From contig NC_016524.1 in the NCBI RefSeq assembly GCF_000236905.1, positions 124,001 through 188,000 on the forward strand: a DNA stretch of 64,000 nucleotides, in the 5' to 3' direction. The notes beneath the pieces were generated by a model. The model saw nothing but the letters and a program-made list of their open reading frames with translations, was not told where the DNA came from and did no database searches. Positions 9,715-21,079 of the stretch are shown here, piece after piece. The stretch comes from Tetrapisispora phaffii CBS 4417. Lineage: Eukaryota > Ascomycota > Saccharomycetes > Saccharomycetales > Saccharomycetaceae. The position numbers and the translations under genes were made by a program. Each line of letters starts with the position of its first letter. Position 1 is the stretch's first letter.

Positions 9715-10404
9715 TTAATAATAAAACCACCCCAATAGCAAAGCGATCAAAGCAATTATGATTAATGTGTTGGTATTTAATAAATCTTCACTTTCAGAAA
9801 AAGCAGTTGCTTTCTTTTCAGAAGTTTCAACCTTAACCATTGGAGATTCTTCAGCTTTAGCCTCTCTTATTATTTCTTTTTCAATTGGTTTAGTTTGCAC
9901 TGGTTCTTTCTTTTCTGCCACTATTTCCTTTGGTTCGCTCACTATTTGTTCTTGATTTACTTCGTCTTCTTGTACTTGTTGTTGTTGTTCTTGTTCTTGC
10001 TGTTGGGTTGGTTGTTCTGAAGAAATTACATATTTAACTTTCATCTTCTTGGAGACAGCTTGTTGCTTGAATTCAGCTTCTAACGATGGCCAAACATCAG
10101 CGACAGGTTTACCATCTAAATCGTATGGAGCTGGTAGTGTTATAACTAAGAATTTATCACGGCATTTGAAGTCAGCTGCAGGTTCTTCTGATAAACCTAA
10201 TAAAATAATTTGAACTTGAACGGTTTCGCCTGGAGCCACGACGGCAGCATTTGGTCTAACACAATAAAACTTTGGAGCAGTAGTCTTCACTTTGAAAGCA
10301 ATTGTTTCATTAGAATTGTTCGTGATGGAAGCGTATTCTGTGGATTGCACAGTGAATGGTGATTTGAATTCCAAAACATCAGGCTGGATAGTTACCGCAG
10401 ACAT
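9715..10404 (-). CDS. SCS2: VAP-family ER membrane protein Scs2
   Basis: This is the tail-anchored ER protein that binds FFAT-motif proteins at membrane contact sites and helps regulate phospholipid synthesis and cortical ER. The 229 residues (244 in S. cerevisiae Scs2) contain an N-terminal MSP domain, residues 1 to about 125, with the diagnostic stretch IAFKVKTTAPKFYCVRPN. A Gln/Glu-rich linker (QQEQEQQQQ) follows, and the C-terminal anchor NTNTLIIIALIALLLGWFYY occupies residues 209-229. The length and long linker fit Scs2 better than the shorter Scs22. The neighbours GLO3 and RPL32 fit the ancestral order around YER120W/YBL091C-A. Confidence 0.93.
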   Translation of the reverse strand: MSAVTIQPDVLEFKSPFTVQSTEYASITNNSNETIAFKVKTTAPKFYCVRPNAAVVAPGETVQVQIILLGLSEEPAADFKCRDKFLVITLPAPYDLDGKPVADVWPSLEAEFKQQAVSKKMKVKYVISSEQPTQQQEQEQQQQVQEDEVNQEQIVSEPKEIVAEKKEPVQTKPIEKEIIREAKAEESPMVKVETSEKKATAFSESEDLLNTNTLIIIALIALLLGWFYY

Positions 10405-11249
10405 TATTAATTGCTTTATATGTGTTGTTAAAATTTCTCTGTAAGTCTTGTGCGATTGTCAAAAAATAGATCACCACAACTATAATTAACAGAGCTAACA
10501 ACAATTACTAAAAAAATTGACTGAATATATATATGTGTGTGTAGGAGTATGAGTGTACAAACTATTATAAGAAACTTAATAACAGATCATCCTTCTAGCA
10601 ATAATATACCGTATATTATATTGTATTCTATTGTATTATCATGTTATTGTATTATTATGTATTGTAATTTCACGGTCTTCGTTCCTAACCATTTCGTAAA
10701 CCAATATTCAGTTTTTGTATGAGCGAGCTGTTCACCATAGTTAAGGAAATACTCGTACGACGTGATGCACATACATTTCTTCTCGGCGCTTGTTCTTGTT
10801 ATGGACTTTCCTAATCCGGTAGGTGGTATACGAGGTTTCACAGAAACACCCGCAGCGGCCGGGGGCAAAGAACAGAATTGGCCGCTGTTGAGCCCGGGTA
10901 ACGAGTTGGTAGATATTTATTCTGATCATGTGATCTGTTCAAATATATATATATTTTTGGCGTCGTCAGCGATGACAATTTGTTAAGGTATTTGCTGACC
11001 AACCTATCGTAATACTATCAGTGGACATATGTTTATAGTCAATGGTCAAACAAACTGTTATAGCATCTGTGATGAGCATGCAATGTTATTCGCAACTCTG
11101 CTTTCTTTCAAGGAGACTCAACACAATTGTGTTATTATTAAATTTTTACTTCTTTTAATGGCTATGTATATATATGTAAAAAAATATATATGATATTTAA
11201 CTTATAAGTGAACTAAATATCTACAATATTTGATTTTAGCATATGCTGT
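10405..11249. other. Intergenic region between SCS2 and RPL23
   Basis: Transcription of both genes is leftward, so this is the SCS2 promoter plus the RPL23 3' end. It contains the GC-rich dyad at 10848-10899. It also has a CATGTG E-box core near 10928, which is the core of the inositol response element, but the full element is not evident. Short overlapping reading frames here match no family. Confidence 0.4.
10848..10899. repeat. GC-rich interrupted dyad upstream of SCS2
   Basis: CAGCGGCC (10853-10860) and its reverse complement GGCCGCTG (10880-10887) form a perfect 8-bp inverted repeat with a 19-bp spacer. An outer pair, ACCCG (10848-10852) and CGGGT (10895-10899), adds to the symmetry. 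The block is far richer in G+C than its surroundings and lies about 450 bp upstream of the SCS2 ATG. Confidence 0.75.
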
Positions 11250-12147
11250 TTAAACAACGACACCAGAGTTGGAGGCAACTCTTGGCCATAAATCAGCACA
11301 TTCCTTACCGACTGGACCGGTGATGGCAGAACCTTTCATTTCACCCTTTGGGTTAGCAATGACACCGGCATTGTCTTCGAAGTATAAGTAGACACCATCC
11401 TTTCTTCTCCAAGCCTTGGATTGTCTGACGACAATAGCTGGCATGACCTTCTTTCTTAATTCTGGCTTACCTTTCTTAACAGTAGCCATAACCATATCAC
11501 CTAAAGAGGCAGCTGGTAATCTGTTTAATCTAGAACCAGAACCTTTGACGGCCATGATGTATAAGTTTCTAGCACCACTGTTATCAGCACAGTTCATGAT
11601 GGCACCAGTTGGTAAACCTAACTGTTTTAAAAAGTCTACGTTTTATTTTACTCCATAAAGGACGAAAAAATAAATAAATGACAATTTGTTAGTAAAAAAG
11701 ATTCCACAGAATAAAAAAGTCTAGGTTAGGCATGGTTAGAGGCCAAGATAGAAAGAAAATAAAGTTGTATGTCGATGGCCACGATCATCTTATTCTGAAA
11801 CATAGTAACATTGGTAGTGAACCTCCTGGACTAGCAGAAAGAACAGTGTCACCTTGACTGCTGTTTAGTATTTTCATTGTAAATATCATCGTATCCAAGA
11901 ACCTAATCTTTCATTGCATGACTGATTACACAATATCTTCCTTGCTGGTTGTTGCTGTTGTTGACTTTATTGACGTTCAAATACTATTCAAAAAACAATA
12001 AACATAATGGACACCATTATAACTGATTTAAGTTCTTCTCATTTTAAATTAACACCTTGCCTAACATAAATCCTTCTTGTAATATGATTGAAAATTTTAA
12101 CATACAGAAATTCTGAATTTAGTACCTTGAGCACCGTTACCAGACAT
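11250..12147 (-). CDS. RPL23: Ribosomal protein uL14 (Rpl23), two exons
   Basis: This is a component of the 60S subunit at the subunit interface. Exon 1 (12106-12147) encodes [14 protein letters not shown]. Exon 2 (11250-11621) resumes at [19 protein letters not shown] and runs to the conserved end ASNSGVVV. The spliced product is 137 residues, the usual length, with near-complete identity to the family. The intron falls after codon 14, the position known for S. cerevisiae RPL23A/B, with donor GTATGT, branch site TACTAAC and acceptor CAG on the minus strand. YBL086C lies upstream, as next to RPL23A in S. cerevisiae. Confidence 0.97.
11622..12105 (-). other. RPL23: Intron of RPL23
   Basis: The 484-nt intron has its donor GTATGT at 12105-12100 (minus strand), the branch heptamer TACTAAC at 11694-11688, and acceptor CAG at 11624-11622. 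Splicing here joins the exon 1 and exon 2 codons in frame and restores the conserved FRISLGLP junction. Confidence 0.95.
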
Positions 12148-12858
12148 TTTTGCAGTAGTTACTTTGGAATTGTTACCGTTCTATAGTATGAAAGCATAAT
12201 AGAAAACCCAATATTAAAAATTCTAAATATCTGTATATATATATATATATTAAACTACGACTCTTAAAATATAATAGCACATCATAGAATATTATACAAT
12301 GTAGAGATAGTTTGCATATTCAAGAAATTGAAAATTTAGTGAAGACAGTAATATCAATTTTTCACTATTAAACTGTTTGAATATTTCATCAATCTTAACA
12401 CCTAGTACATAGCTACTTACAGGTTTAACTATTACATCTTGAGTATTTGATATGGACTGCGTATATGAGATTCTAAGTGGCTCATCGCTTGAACTATGTG
12501 GAGATGCGTCTGTGTGTCTGTGAGTATGTGTGTTTGTTTGCGTGTGCGGTTTCATAAAAATTGGTCAGATAAACGGAAAATGTCTTTTTTTCGAAACTAA
12601 AAGTTTGTGTTGCGTAAAATTGGTGGTGTATGGGTGTGATGTAATAATGTTGGTTGTGTATGGGTGTTGCAGTCACTTCTAATTTAAGGAATGTTAATTA
12701 CTTACTCTTAGAAGCCCACTTTAACATACAGCCAGATACATTAAAGTAGTTGCAAAGATATGGTTTCATATAATATGTATATATCCGGTAATAGTTACGT
12801 TTTATTGTGAATATATAAGATGTGTCTATGTAAGTTTGTGGATTTGGTTTTGGGAAAA
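12148..12858. other. Intergenic region, YBL086C 3' end to RPL23 promoter
   Basis: It contains a (TA)n tract near 12233-12251 and a GT-rich tract near 12507-12550. An 87-codon ATG-initiated frame on the minus strand (12292-12555) begins with a His/Thr repeat produced by that tract and matches no family. It is not called as a gene. Confidence 0.4.
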
Positions 12859-13929
12859 TTATTGAAATTCTTCTCTGTCGCCATACGTTTTTAAGTCTAT
12901 TAATTTCACTCCTTTTTCATTTCTTGCCCATCCATCTCCTCCATTGATGATATCTTCTATGCATTCTTGTACATTGAACTCACCGGGTCGTCTGTCCCAG
13001 GACAGGTTGAGAGATTTCATGTATGCGTCTTCAACAAGATAGCTAGGTCTGACACTGGATACACTAGTATGGACTTTGGATCCGGCGGTTGAAGCAGCGT
13101 ACAGGTTGTCCGATTCACTGGACCCATTCACTTTGGTTGAACCTCCTAAGGAAGAGTAGATTGTGCTATCTTCTTGTTGGAAAATATCGCCAATGCCACT
13201 CTGTGCAATCGACTTGGCTCCCGGTTTATTCGATGGTTTCTTTATTGTAAAATCAGTATATTTACCTCTGATTAGTTTTAATTTCATAGATAACTGTAAA
13301 ATTGTATTCACTTTAGAGTTCTGCAGAAGATATCTGTTCGAAGAAAATTGTTCATCTGGCCTGATGTAGTCTGTGATATCTATTTTAACTGTGCCGAGAA
13401 GTTCGTATTTGGATTTATTGATTTGGCTAATATTAGGTCCATTCGTTACACCTGCATGGGCTGCTGTGACTGTTTTCTTTAACTCGGTAGCGGTGGGTTC
13501 CAATACCTTCTCCAGTTTGTTTTTCTTTTCATTAGGAGCTGATGTTGTTTGCTTTAAAGTGTGGTCTGTCTTATTCGTATTTTTATCTAAATACACTTCT
13601 AAAATAAGTAGTTTCCCTATTAATACACCGTTGTTGTCAACGTATAACTTGATGTGTAAAGGTACCTCTAAATCATAACCCCACACAACACGGTGATTGT
13701 TTATCTGTTGGATTGGTGTCAGCCCTGTATTCTGGTTTATCCCATATAGTTGCAAATGGTTTCCCTTGTGATCCGACGATAGAGCATGGATGGATGTACC
13801 AGTTCCATCTTTCAACGCCCACTTAATGAAACAACTCCCTGACTCTGATGAAACGTTAATGAGATCCTTGAACAGTATACTCAACAAAAATCTAGGTCTA
13901 TTCTGTTTACTACTTCCTCTTAACTTCAT
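12859..13929 (-). CDS. YBL086C-like NT-C2 domain protein
   Basis: The 356-residue protein corresponds in position (between RPL23 and BOI1/2) and in layout to S. cerevisiae YBL086C, a protein of unknown function. The N-terminal part, RPRFLLSILFKDLINVSSESGSCFIKWAL and onwards, has the strand pattern of an NT-type C2 domain, which usually binds membranes. A Lys/Thr-rich insert (about residues 120-165) splits it before ISQINKSKYELLGTVKIDITDYI. The C-terminal region is Ser-rich and closes with a conserved-looking NVQECIEDIINGGDGW segment. It is shorter than the S. cerevisiae protein (about 466). The start is the first in-frame ATG. The function is unknown. Confidence 0.8.
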   Translation of the reverse strand: MKLRGSSKQNRPRFLLSILFKDLINVSSESGSCFIKWALKDGTGTSIHALSSDHKGNHLQLYGINQNTGLTPIQQINNHRVVWGYDLEVPLHIKLYVDNNGVLIGKLLILEVYLDKNTNKTDHTLKQTTSAPNEKKNKLEKVLEPTATELKKTVTAAHAGVTNGPNISQINKSKYELLGTVKIDITDYIRPDEQFSSNRYLLQNSKVNTILQLSMKLKLIRGKYTDFTIKKPSNKPGAKSIAQSGIGDIFQQEDSTIYSSLGGSTKVNGSSESDNLYAASTAGSKVHTSVSSVRPSYLVEDAYMKSLNLSWDRRPGEFNVQECIEDIINGGDGWARNEKGVKLIDLKTYGDREEFQ

Positions 13930-15189
13930 ATTAAAAAAAGTTTAGTCTTTTCCGATTAACTATGTGTATGTATGTTTATTTAACGTGAATAGTCAAATGG
14001 CGTATAAGTGAACTATAATTTCGTTTATTATCAGTATGGTAGACTTTATTGGATAAATAATCACTAACTGTCCCTTGCAGTATTGATATAACTTTTATAT
14101 CTTTTTATGCATTAGAAACTATCGAATATTGCAGTTTTTGCAAGTGCCGCCCTTTGAGTGCGCCGTAATATTTACCGTGCATGGTAAGACATAGTCACTA
14201 TAATTATTTTTAATATACTACGTAAGTCACTTGATAAAGGTGCTTGTTTTAATGTTAATAATTTAAATACAATTAAGAATTTGAGAATTCGTATATAATA
14301 TAAAAATACTAGAAAGATCGACTATTGGCAACTTCTTTTGCTAACAATATTATCACGATATGCTGTGAGCGGCAAGGATTTAAACACTGAGATCAAGAGC
14401 GCTTATTATGCTGTGTTTAAAATTACTAAGAAATAATACTAATAAGATATGTCAGGGATCCTAAGTGTGAAGGTATTTAATTAGCTATCCATTAAGAACC
14501 GCTACGTTCATGAATATATGTAACTTTTTACAGAAACTTCTCTCAAGTCTAATTCTCAAACGATAACCCGGCAGACAACTTCGTTGGTGTAGGTCACTTT
14601 AATAACGGCTTAATGACGGCAACTCAAACGTTGATAAAGGCTTGTCTCACAGCTCCACAGTGAATTGCAAATGATATGTTGATGTTCTTTTCCTTTTCTC
14701 CCTCTCCCTTAACCTGGCCTGTTAAATATCGATTATCTCGAAAGAACAATATGCACTTTAAGAACCGGAAATACTGCAGTTGACGGCTCTCCGCCTAAAT
14801 TATTTTATTTAGGTAAACTAATTTAGTGGTGAAATTACCATATTAGTCAAAAAGAACAATTATCTGCTAAATTATCCATATATGAAATTTTCCGGCAATG
14901 AAATAATCAAGCGTCAATTTTAAAATTTCAAAGGTAGACAGGTAATGGATAAGTGTTATAATGATAATGAAATCAACTGTATCTATATTAGTAGACATCA
15001 TAATATTTTGAGGGAGATCAATCATATTTTGAAAGTTATTAGAGAAAGGTGATCGAGATATAATCTAATTTTTCAATTTAGCTTTGAGCACTGTTTTGTT
15101 ACTATTAATTATATATTGAATATATATTAATTATCTAGGAGAACGATAGTATCTGTGTGGTTATAAACGCAGACTGAAATTTAGGTATA
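13930..15189. other. Divergent intergenic region, YBL086C and BOI1/2
   Basis: About 1.26 kb of AT-rich promoter DNA serves both divergent genes. In S. cerevisiae this gap position also holds other genes (SLX8, SPR6), but no trace of either was recognised. Confidence 0.4.
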
Positions 15190-18100
15190 ATGAATTCTAA
15201 CAGTATACCAAATTTAGCTCACTATTACGATGTTGATAGCAACCTAGAATCACCAACATCAATTGTGAATGGTTCTTCAAAAACGTTCCCGTTATACATT
15301 GCAATTAATCAGTATGAAAAAAGAATGGAAGATGAATTGAATATGCAATTGGGTGATAAAATACAGGTCATTACGGATGATAGTGAATATAATGATGGCT
15401 GGTACTATGGTAAAAATTTACGAACACAAGAGGAAGGTCTATATCCGGTAGTCTTTACTCAAACATTTGTTCCAGATAGGGTTCAGTTAACACAGGAAAA
15501 GTCTGCAAGACGTATTTCCACGATTATGACTAATCTACCTGTAAATTCAACTTCCGAACTACCAACTCCACAAAAGGCTGAAACTGCAACGTTAATAAAT
15601 GGCTCAAATAAAATGAAAGATAGATCATTATCTTTAAAAAAAACGATGAGTGATATTGATAAGGCATTAGAGGAATTGCAATCTGGAAATTCTGGACCTG
15701 CTCCAAATGTGACGAGAAAAATATCTGATATCTCAACTAATATGGAGGAATTAACTATTGAAAAGTCTTGGACTCCCGATTTACAAGATAGGAATATTGG
15801 AGATTATAGTCACGATTTAGATAACAATCAATCTAGGTCGGCTTCTAATAACACAATAATAGTGAATAAGCTAAGTGATGTTAATAATAAAGTTAATACT
15901 TCAGGAAATGTTGATAGAATACCAGAAAGACCTGAGTTAAATCCTAAAAATGTTTTGAATTGGACCCCAGAAGATGTTACCGATCATTTTACATTATCTG
16001 GATTTGATCCTGAGGTTTCATCGAAATTTAAAATACAAAAAATATCAGGTAAAATTCTCTTGGAACTAGAATTATCTCACTTAAAAGAAATAGACATTGA
16101 TTCGTTTGGAACCAGATTTGAAGTTTTTAAAGAAATAGAGGCATTGAAAAAAATAGTTCAAAATACACCAAACTCAAATGAATTCCATAATGACAGCAGC
16201 ATAAATGTAAACAACAGGTCTAGTACCTTAATGCCAGCTGCTCATTTAAATGAACAAGAAACTGTATCAAATCAAAAGAATATAGCAAATATGATTAATA
16301 ACGAAAATTTGTCTCCGCTACGTGATTCTAAATATTTAGCTCCTCATTCTCAAACCTTAAATGAAAATACAAATCCAACAAATCTTTCTTTGAAGACAGA
16401 TCATCAAAATAGAAAATCCACGAAATCTAATACACCTTCATTGATATTAACTCCAGATACAAATAAAGTCGAGACCAATAATGTCATTATGGATGAAAAT
16501 ATGTTTACTTCTCCTAGAAAAGCGCCAAAGCCACCTACCTATCCAAGTCCCGTACAGCCATTATCTGCATCTGCTTCTAAAAGAATGAGTTTAAGTCCAA
16601 TGTTAAACTCACCTTCTACCCATTATAGAAGTACGTCAATAGAAAAATCTTCCTCAGTGGTCGCCACACCAAAACCATCTTCAAAATCTAATAAATTTAA
16701 ATTCCCACAATCTTCTGGCACAATTCCAAACAGCAATAATCAATTGACTAATAATACTTCTTCTGCATCCAGAAAATCGAATATATATTCAAATCATAGA
16801 AAAAGCATTTCTGGAGGTTCTTTTGTTGATTTATATCATCGTGTGTCGTCAATTTCATCACCATATAATGAATCCAGAAAAGGATCAGACAATGCCTCTA
16901 CAAAAAACAATGAACACCAACGCCAACCAAGTAATATTAGTAATAGTCATTCGAAAAATGCATCACAATCAAATATTGACGTTAGATCTCACAGACGCAA
17001 TTCTTCTCTTCTATCATTCTTTTCTGGTAAAAATGAAGATAGGCCAAGTTCCCCTCTGAAGTCATCTAACCCAAAGACGAGTGGAAAGTCGACTCACAGC
17101 AGAACTAGTTCATACGTAAAAAGTCCTTTTACATCTGAAAATGCAGATGAAAATATACGTGCTACTCCAAAAGATTTATTTGCAAGTCCAAGTATAGCAG
17201 TAAGTAGTGATATTACTATGCAATCACCAATTCAAGATAGTAAAAGAAGAGTTAATAGCACTTTTGACAATAGATCACCCACTTTTGATGATAGTGCAAG
17301 GACTTTGATTGAGGAAGACGAAAAAAAGAGATCAATTAGCGAAATGGCAAAAGGTAAAGCCATGCATAAAATGGCAGGTAAACCTAATTCCAAGAGAAAT
17401 ACCACTGCCTTTGTAGAGGGTATAAGAACAATCAAAGCTAATGATGCGATTAAAGATGCAGATTGTTCTGGTTGGATGAAGAAAAAGGGTAGTGGTACAA
17501 TGGGAGTATGGAAAACAAGATTTTTTACATTGCATGGTACTAGACTTTCTTACTTTTCTAGCACTACAGATACTCGTGAAAAGGGTTTGATCGATATAAC
17601 GGGCCATAGAGTTGTTCCAGCAAAAGATGATGATAAGATTGTATCATTATACGCCGCTAGTACTGGTAAGGGGAGATATTGTTTTAAGTTACTTCCTCCT
17701 CAACCTGGTGCAAAAAAAGGTTTAACCTTTACTCAACCTCGTGTTCATTACTTTGCTGTTGATACTAAGGATGAAATGAGATCATGGATGTCTGCTCTAA
17801 TAAAATCGACCATTGATATCAATACGGAAACATCCGTCGTCAGTTCATACTCTTCATCTACTATTTCTTTAGCTAAAGCAAAAGAAATGTTATCTCAAGC
17901 CCGTCAAGAAAATATACAAAGGCAACAAGGAACTTTATTAAATGAAGAAGATGAAGACCAAATGTTATGGGAACAAGAATTATCAGGAAAACCAAAGAAT
18001 AAAGAGAAGATTCGTCGTAATAGATACACTATGGATTTTTCAGTTTCAAGATCAAAAATGGAACAAATACATTTGATTCACCTTCATCATCTTTCAATGT

Positions 18101-18248
18101 TATCAGTGACAAACCAACAACCTTAAATAAAAGATACAGTGCATTTGGGTCACTGCCAGGACAATCAGAACCAAATACAAGCGATATTGTCATTTCTGAA
18201 GACCATGACGATATAAGTGTAGCAGCAAGTAGTCATTATTCTGATTAG
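15190..18248 (+). CDS. BOI1/BOI2: Boi1/Boi2-type polarity scaffold, frameshifted near the 3' end
   Basis: Boi proteins sit at bud sites, bind Cdc42/Bem1 and phosphoinositides, and promote exocytosis and polarised growth. Domains in order are an SH3 at about residues 33-93 (LYIAINQYEKRMEDELNMQ, DGWYYGKN), a SAM at about 254-320 (NWTPEDVTDHFTLSGF), a proline motif KAPKPPTYPSP near 445, and a PH at about 755-875 (DCSGWMKKKGSGTMGVWKTRFF). The open frame from 15190 ends at 18126 with 978 residues, but its last 20 or so residues look out of frame. From the A5 run at 18054-18058 the next frame reads NGTNTFDSPSSSFNVI and stays open to a TAG at 18246-18248. One more A would give a 1019-residue protein with a Ser-rich, acidic tail. 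This may be a real truncation or a base-calling error. Confidence 0.92.
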
Positions 18249-18455
18249 TGAATATTCTGAATTGATATTATATTTTTATATTCAAGAAATATAATAGCCA
18301 CAAAGAATAGATATATATAAGTTTGTATAGAAAATGTAAAAATATTATGCATTATATTAATATTATACTAAACTCAATAGATAATTTAAATAACTGGTTC
18401 TGATGTTATAAAGAAGATATGCTGTCTGAGTATATTTATGATCATGAGGTGTTCC

Positions 18456-20696
18456 TTAATCCAATGTGTGACATTTCTCCAAGGCTTCCATTATTAATTG
18501 TCTTCCTTTTGGGTCCAAGTTTAATGCAATAGTATATTCCTTAATTGCATCCTTTTTTCTTCCTAATATCGAATATATTTGTCCTAATAAGAAATGAACT
18601 GTTGCTTCATCCGGAGCAACATGTTTCAATTCTTCAAAAAATTTCAATGCTAAAGTGTATCTTCCCATGGAATACAATAAATGGGCTCTCTTGAATGTTG
18701 CAAGAGAAGAGGATGGTTGTAGTTCACAAGCCAGTTCATAATATTGGAGCGCTTTCTCTTGGTAGCTTAACTTTTCTAGTGCTACACCACCGCAGCATAC
18801 TAACACAACATTAATAGGGTTAATTGAACGAGCTTTTTCAAAGAATAAGAGAGCTTCTTCGTATTGGCCTAGCTTCATCGAAACCATACCAAGACCATAA
18901 TATGCATTATAATGACCTGGATCACATGCAATAGCTTTTCTATAGCAACGTTTGGCAACATCGAATGAATCGCTCGAAGTATATTCATGACCTTGTAGTG
19001 TGTATGCATATGCAAATTTAGGATCTACCTGTGTAGCCTTCTCAAAGGCTTTAATTGCTTCATGATGGTTTTTTTGTAAAGATAAGAAATTACCTAAACA
19101 ACACCAAGTCTCCGGTATCCTTGGGTTACTAGTAATTAACTCACTTGATAGTATACTTAGTTTTGACTTATCATTTAAATGCCATAGCAAAGTTGAATAT
19201 ATTTCTAAGTCCTTTACTCTTGATGGTTGCAGAGTCTTTAGATTCAGAAAATATTGTAAGGAGACCTCGTAATTGACCAACTCGTAATGTAATTTACCTA
19301 GTTGAGCTTGGCACCAAGGCATATTTTCCCTAATATGCTGTGGTATATCATTGTTTAGTAACCGGATGGCTTTATAGGAATCATATAATGATGACGTTTT
19401 CATTATTTTTGCGAAAGAATACATAATTTCGACCAAGCTTATTGATAAAGGTTGTTGTTGTTGGGAATTTTGACCACTTCTATTATTTTTGGTTGAAGAC
19501 AATAAAAGAGATGAGTTTGGTGAATCTGATGATGCAAATGAGTTTGTAGTGCTGGCTTGATCTTTATTTAAAATGCCAGCATTATTTTTTGAATTTGAGT
19601 TTGAAATGTTGCTATGTTGAGTACTTGTTGTCTTGCCCTTGGGTGTCTTTAATGTTGAAGTATCATTGAGGACTTTTTTACTTGGAGAACTTGAGAAGAA
19701 TTTATTTTTATTTAAAACCTTAAAATGACTACTTTGCCTTTCAGACGTAGTATTATTGTTGCTGTTGTTGTTATTGCTATTACTGGAAGTTGTGGATGCC
19801 ATTACATTAGTTTTATTTAGTATTGATCCTGATGTTATAGTTTTTTTATTTGAACCCAACAAACTTTGTTTTGGATGATCATTTATCTTTAATGAAGAAT
19901 TTATTATATAGTTGTTATTCCTATTAGATTTGAATGGTGTTGAATATGGTTTCACCACTGAATTAAATCTATTTCTATTTGGATGATGCGTATGATGCAA
20001 TATATTTGATGAATTATACTGTTGTTGTTGTTGATTTGCTTGAGAATGTTTAATTAAAACTGAGTATAATTTTTGTAAATCAAGGGTTGCCCTTGAATTT
20101 GATAATTCTACATAAGCTTCCCATAAATACGGGTTCTTATTTAACGCTTCTGTAAAATAAACTGCACTTTCTTTTAGATTATCATTTTTTTTAAATAATT
20201 TTCCTAATAGACAATCTATTGTTGCAGTATTTGGGAAATGTATCAAATTGGATGCTGGTAAAGTTGTTGTTGTTGAGTTATTTGAATTTATTTTTTCTTT
20301 AAAATCTAACAATATTCTAATTGAATCATTGATATTTTTATTATTTAATTTATTCGAACACAAAGCATAAACATATGCAATACCAATATTTAAATGTTTA
20401 TAGTTTTTAGAAATATCAAATGCAGTATGTATATTTTCATTCAAATAAAGTGATAAAGAATAAAGATAAATTGCTTCAATTTTATAGATAGTTCTGTCAT
20501 TTAATTTTTTACATTCTGCAAATAATAACTCTGATAGAAATTCTGCACTGTCATAATTCAATTGTAAAATGGACTGCTGTATGTATTCGTTTAAATTTAT
20601 TATATTATTCAAAGTGTTCTCGTTAATTATATCGTCATTATTACCATTGAGTAGATTGTTATATTTATGTAAACTTGGGCCAGTTCCAAATAACAT
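18456..20696 (-). CDS. CDC27: Anaphase-promoting complex TPR subunit Cdc27 (Apc3)
   Basis: This is a structural TPR subunit of the APC/C ubiquitin ligase that recruits Cdc20/Cdh1 activators. The 746 residues are close to the 758 of S. cerevisiae. An N-terminal TPR block (about residues 1-215) includes FLSELLFAECKKLNDRTIYKIEAIYLYSLS and ATIDCLLGKLFKKNDNLKESAVYFTEALNKNPYLWEAY. An Asn/Ser-rich low-complexity linker (about 220-415) follows, then a long array of TPRs to the C-terminus, with units such as PETWCCLGNFLSLQKNHHEAIKAFEKA and GHYNAYYGLGMVSMKLGQYEEALLFFEKA. It follows BOI1/2 as CDC27 follows BOI1 in S. cerevisiae, with only about 210 bp between their 3' ends. Confidence 0.96.
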   Translation of the reverse strand: MLFGTGPSLHKYNNLLNGNNDDIINENTLNNIINLNEYIQQSILQLNYDSAEFLSELLFAECKKLNDRTIYKIEAIYLYSLSLYLNENIHTAFDISKNYKHLNIGIAYVYALCSNKLNNKNINDSIRILLDFKEKINSNNSTTTTLPASNLIHFPNTATIDCLLGKLFKKNDNLKESAVYFTEALNKNPYLWEAYVELSNSRATLDLQKLYSVLIKHSQANQQQQQYNSSNILHHTHHPNRNRFNSVVKPYSTPFKSNRNNNYIINSSLKINDHPKQSLLGSNKKTITSGSILNKTNVMASTTSSNSNNNNSNNNTTSERQSSHFKVLNKNKFFSSSPSKKVLNDTSTLKTPKGKTTSTQHSNISNSNSKNNAGILNKDQASTTNSFASSDSPNSSLLLSSTKNNRSGQNSQQQQPLSISLVEIMYSFAKIMKTSSLYDSYKAIRLLNNDIPQHIRENMPWCQAQLGKLHYELVNYEVSLQYFLNLKTLQPSRVKDLEIYSTLLWHLNDKSKLSILSSELITSNPRIPETWCCLGNFLSLQKNHHEAIKAFEKATQVDPKFAYAYTLQGHEYTSSDSFDVAKRCYRKAIACDPGHYNAYYGLGMVSMKLGQYEEALLFFEKARSINPINVVLVCCGGVALEKLSYQEKALQYYELACELQPSSSLATFKRAHLLYSMGRYTLALKFFEELKHVAPDEATVHFLLGQIYSILGRKKDAIKEYTIALNLDPKGRQLIMEALEKCHTLD

Positions 20697-21054
20697 TAGC
20701 AGAAATTAATAAATATATGAGTAATAGTAATCGATGCCTGATTTATTTAGTATATTTTGGCGGAGAAGTGGGGAGGAACCAAGCTATTAAAAAGAGAAGA
20801 TATGAATTGGACTAATGTATTTTTTTTTAATGTTATTATAAATTTATTTTATAACAGATGAGAGCTTGGACCAACATTGTTTGTGAAGTATACAAGTATA
20901 TTTAAATATTAAAATATACTTGTATTGATATTTGCCTTTGATGATTACACAAAAATGAAAATATAGTCTACCCAATTTACCCGGATTATAATTTTCATGC
21001 CCATCTTCTTAAAAATAAGATATTTCCGTTTCTATATACATCCGTTATATATTG

Positions 21055-21079
21055 TCACGTGACTGACGCGACGCGAAAA
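21055..21079 (+). promoter_or_regulatory. E-box plus MCB/SCB cluster upstream of SWI4
   Basis: TCACGTGA (21055-21062, Cbf1/Pho4-type E-box) is followed by two ACGCG cores (21066-21070 and 21071-21075). The second overlaps CGCGAAAA (21072-21079), a match to the SCB consensus CRCGAAAA. In S. cerevisiae, SWI4 is cell-cycle regulated through such sites, so feedback by SBF/MBF is plausible. The cluster is about 970 bp upstream of the SWI4 ATG and about 360 bp from the CDC27 ATG, so it could serve either gene. Confidence 0.5.

Noticed and set aside
12292..12555. An 87-codon ATG-initiated frame upstream of RPL23 exon 1
   Set aside because: Its N-terminus is a translated GT/CA repeat, the rest matches no family, and it lies in a promoter region.
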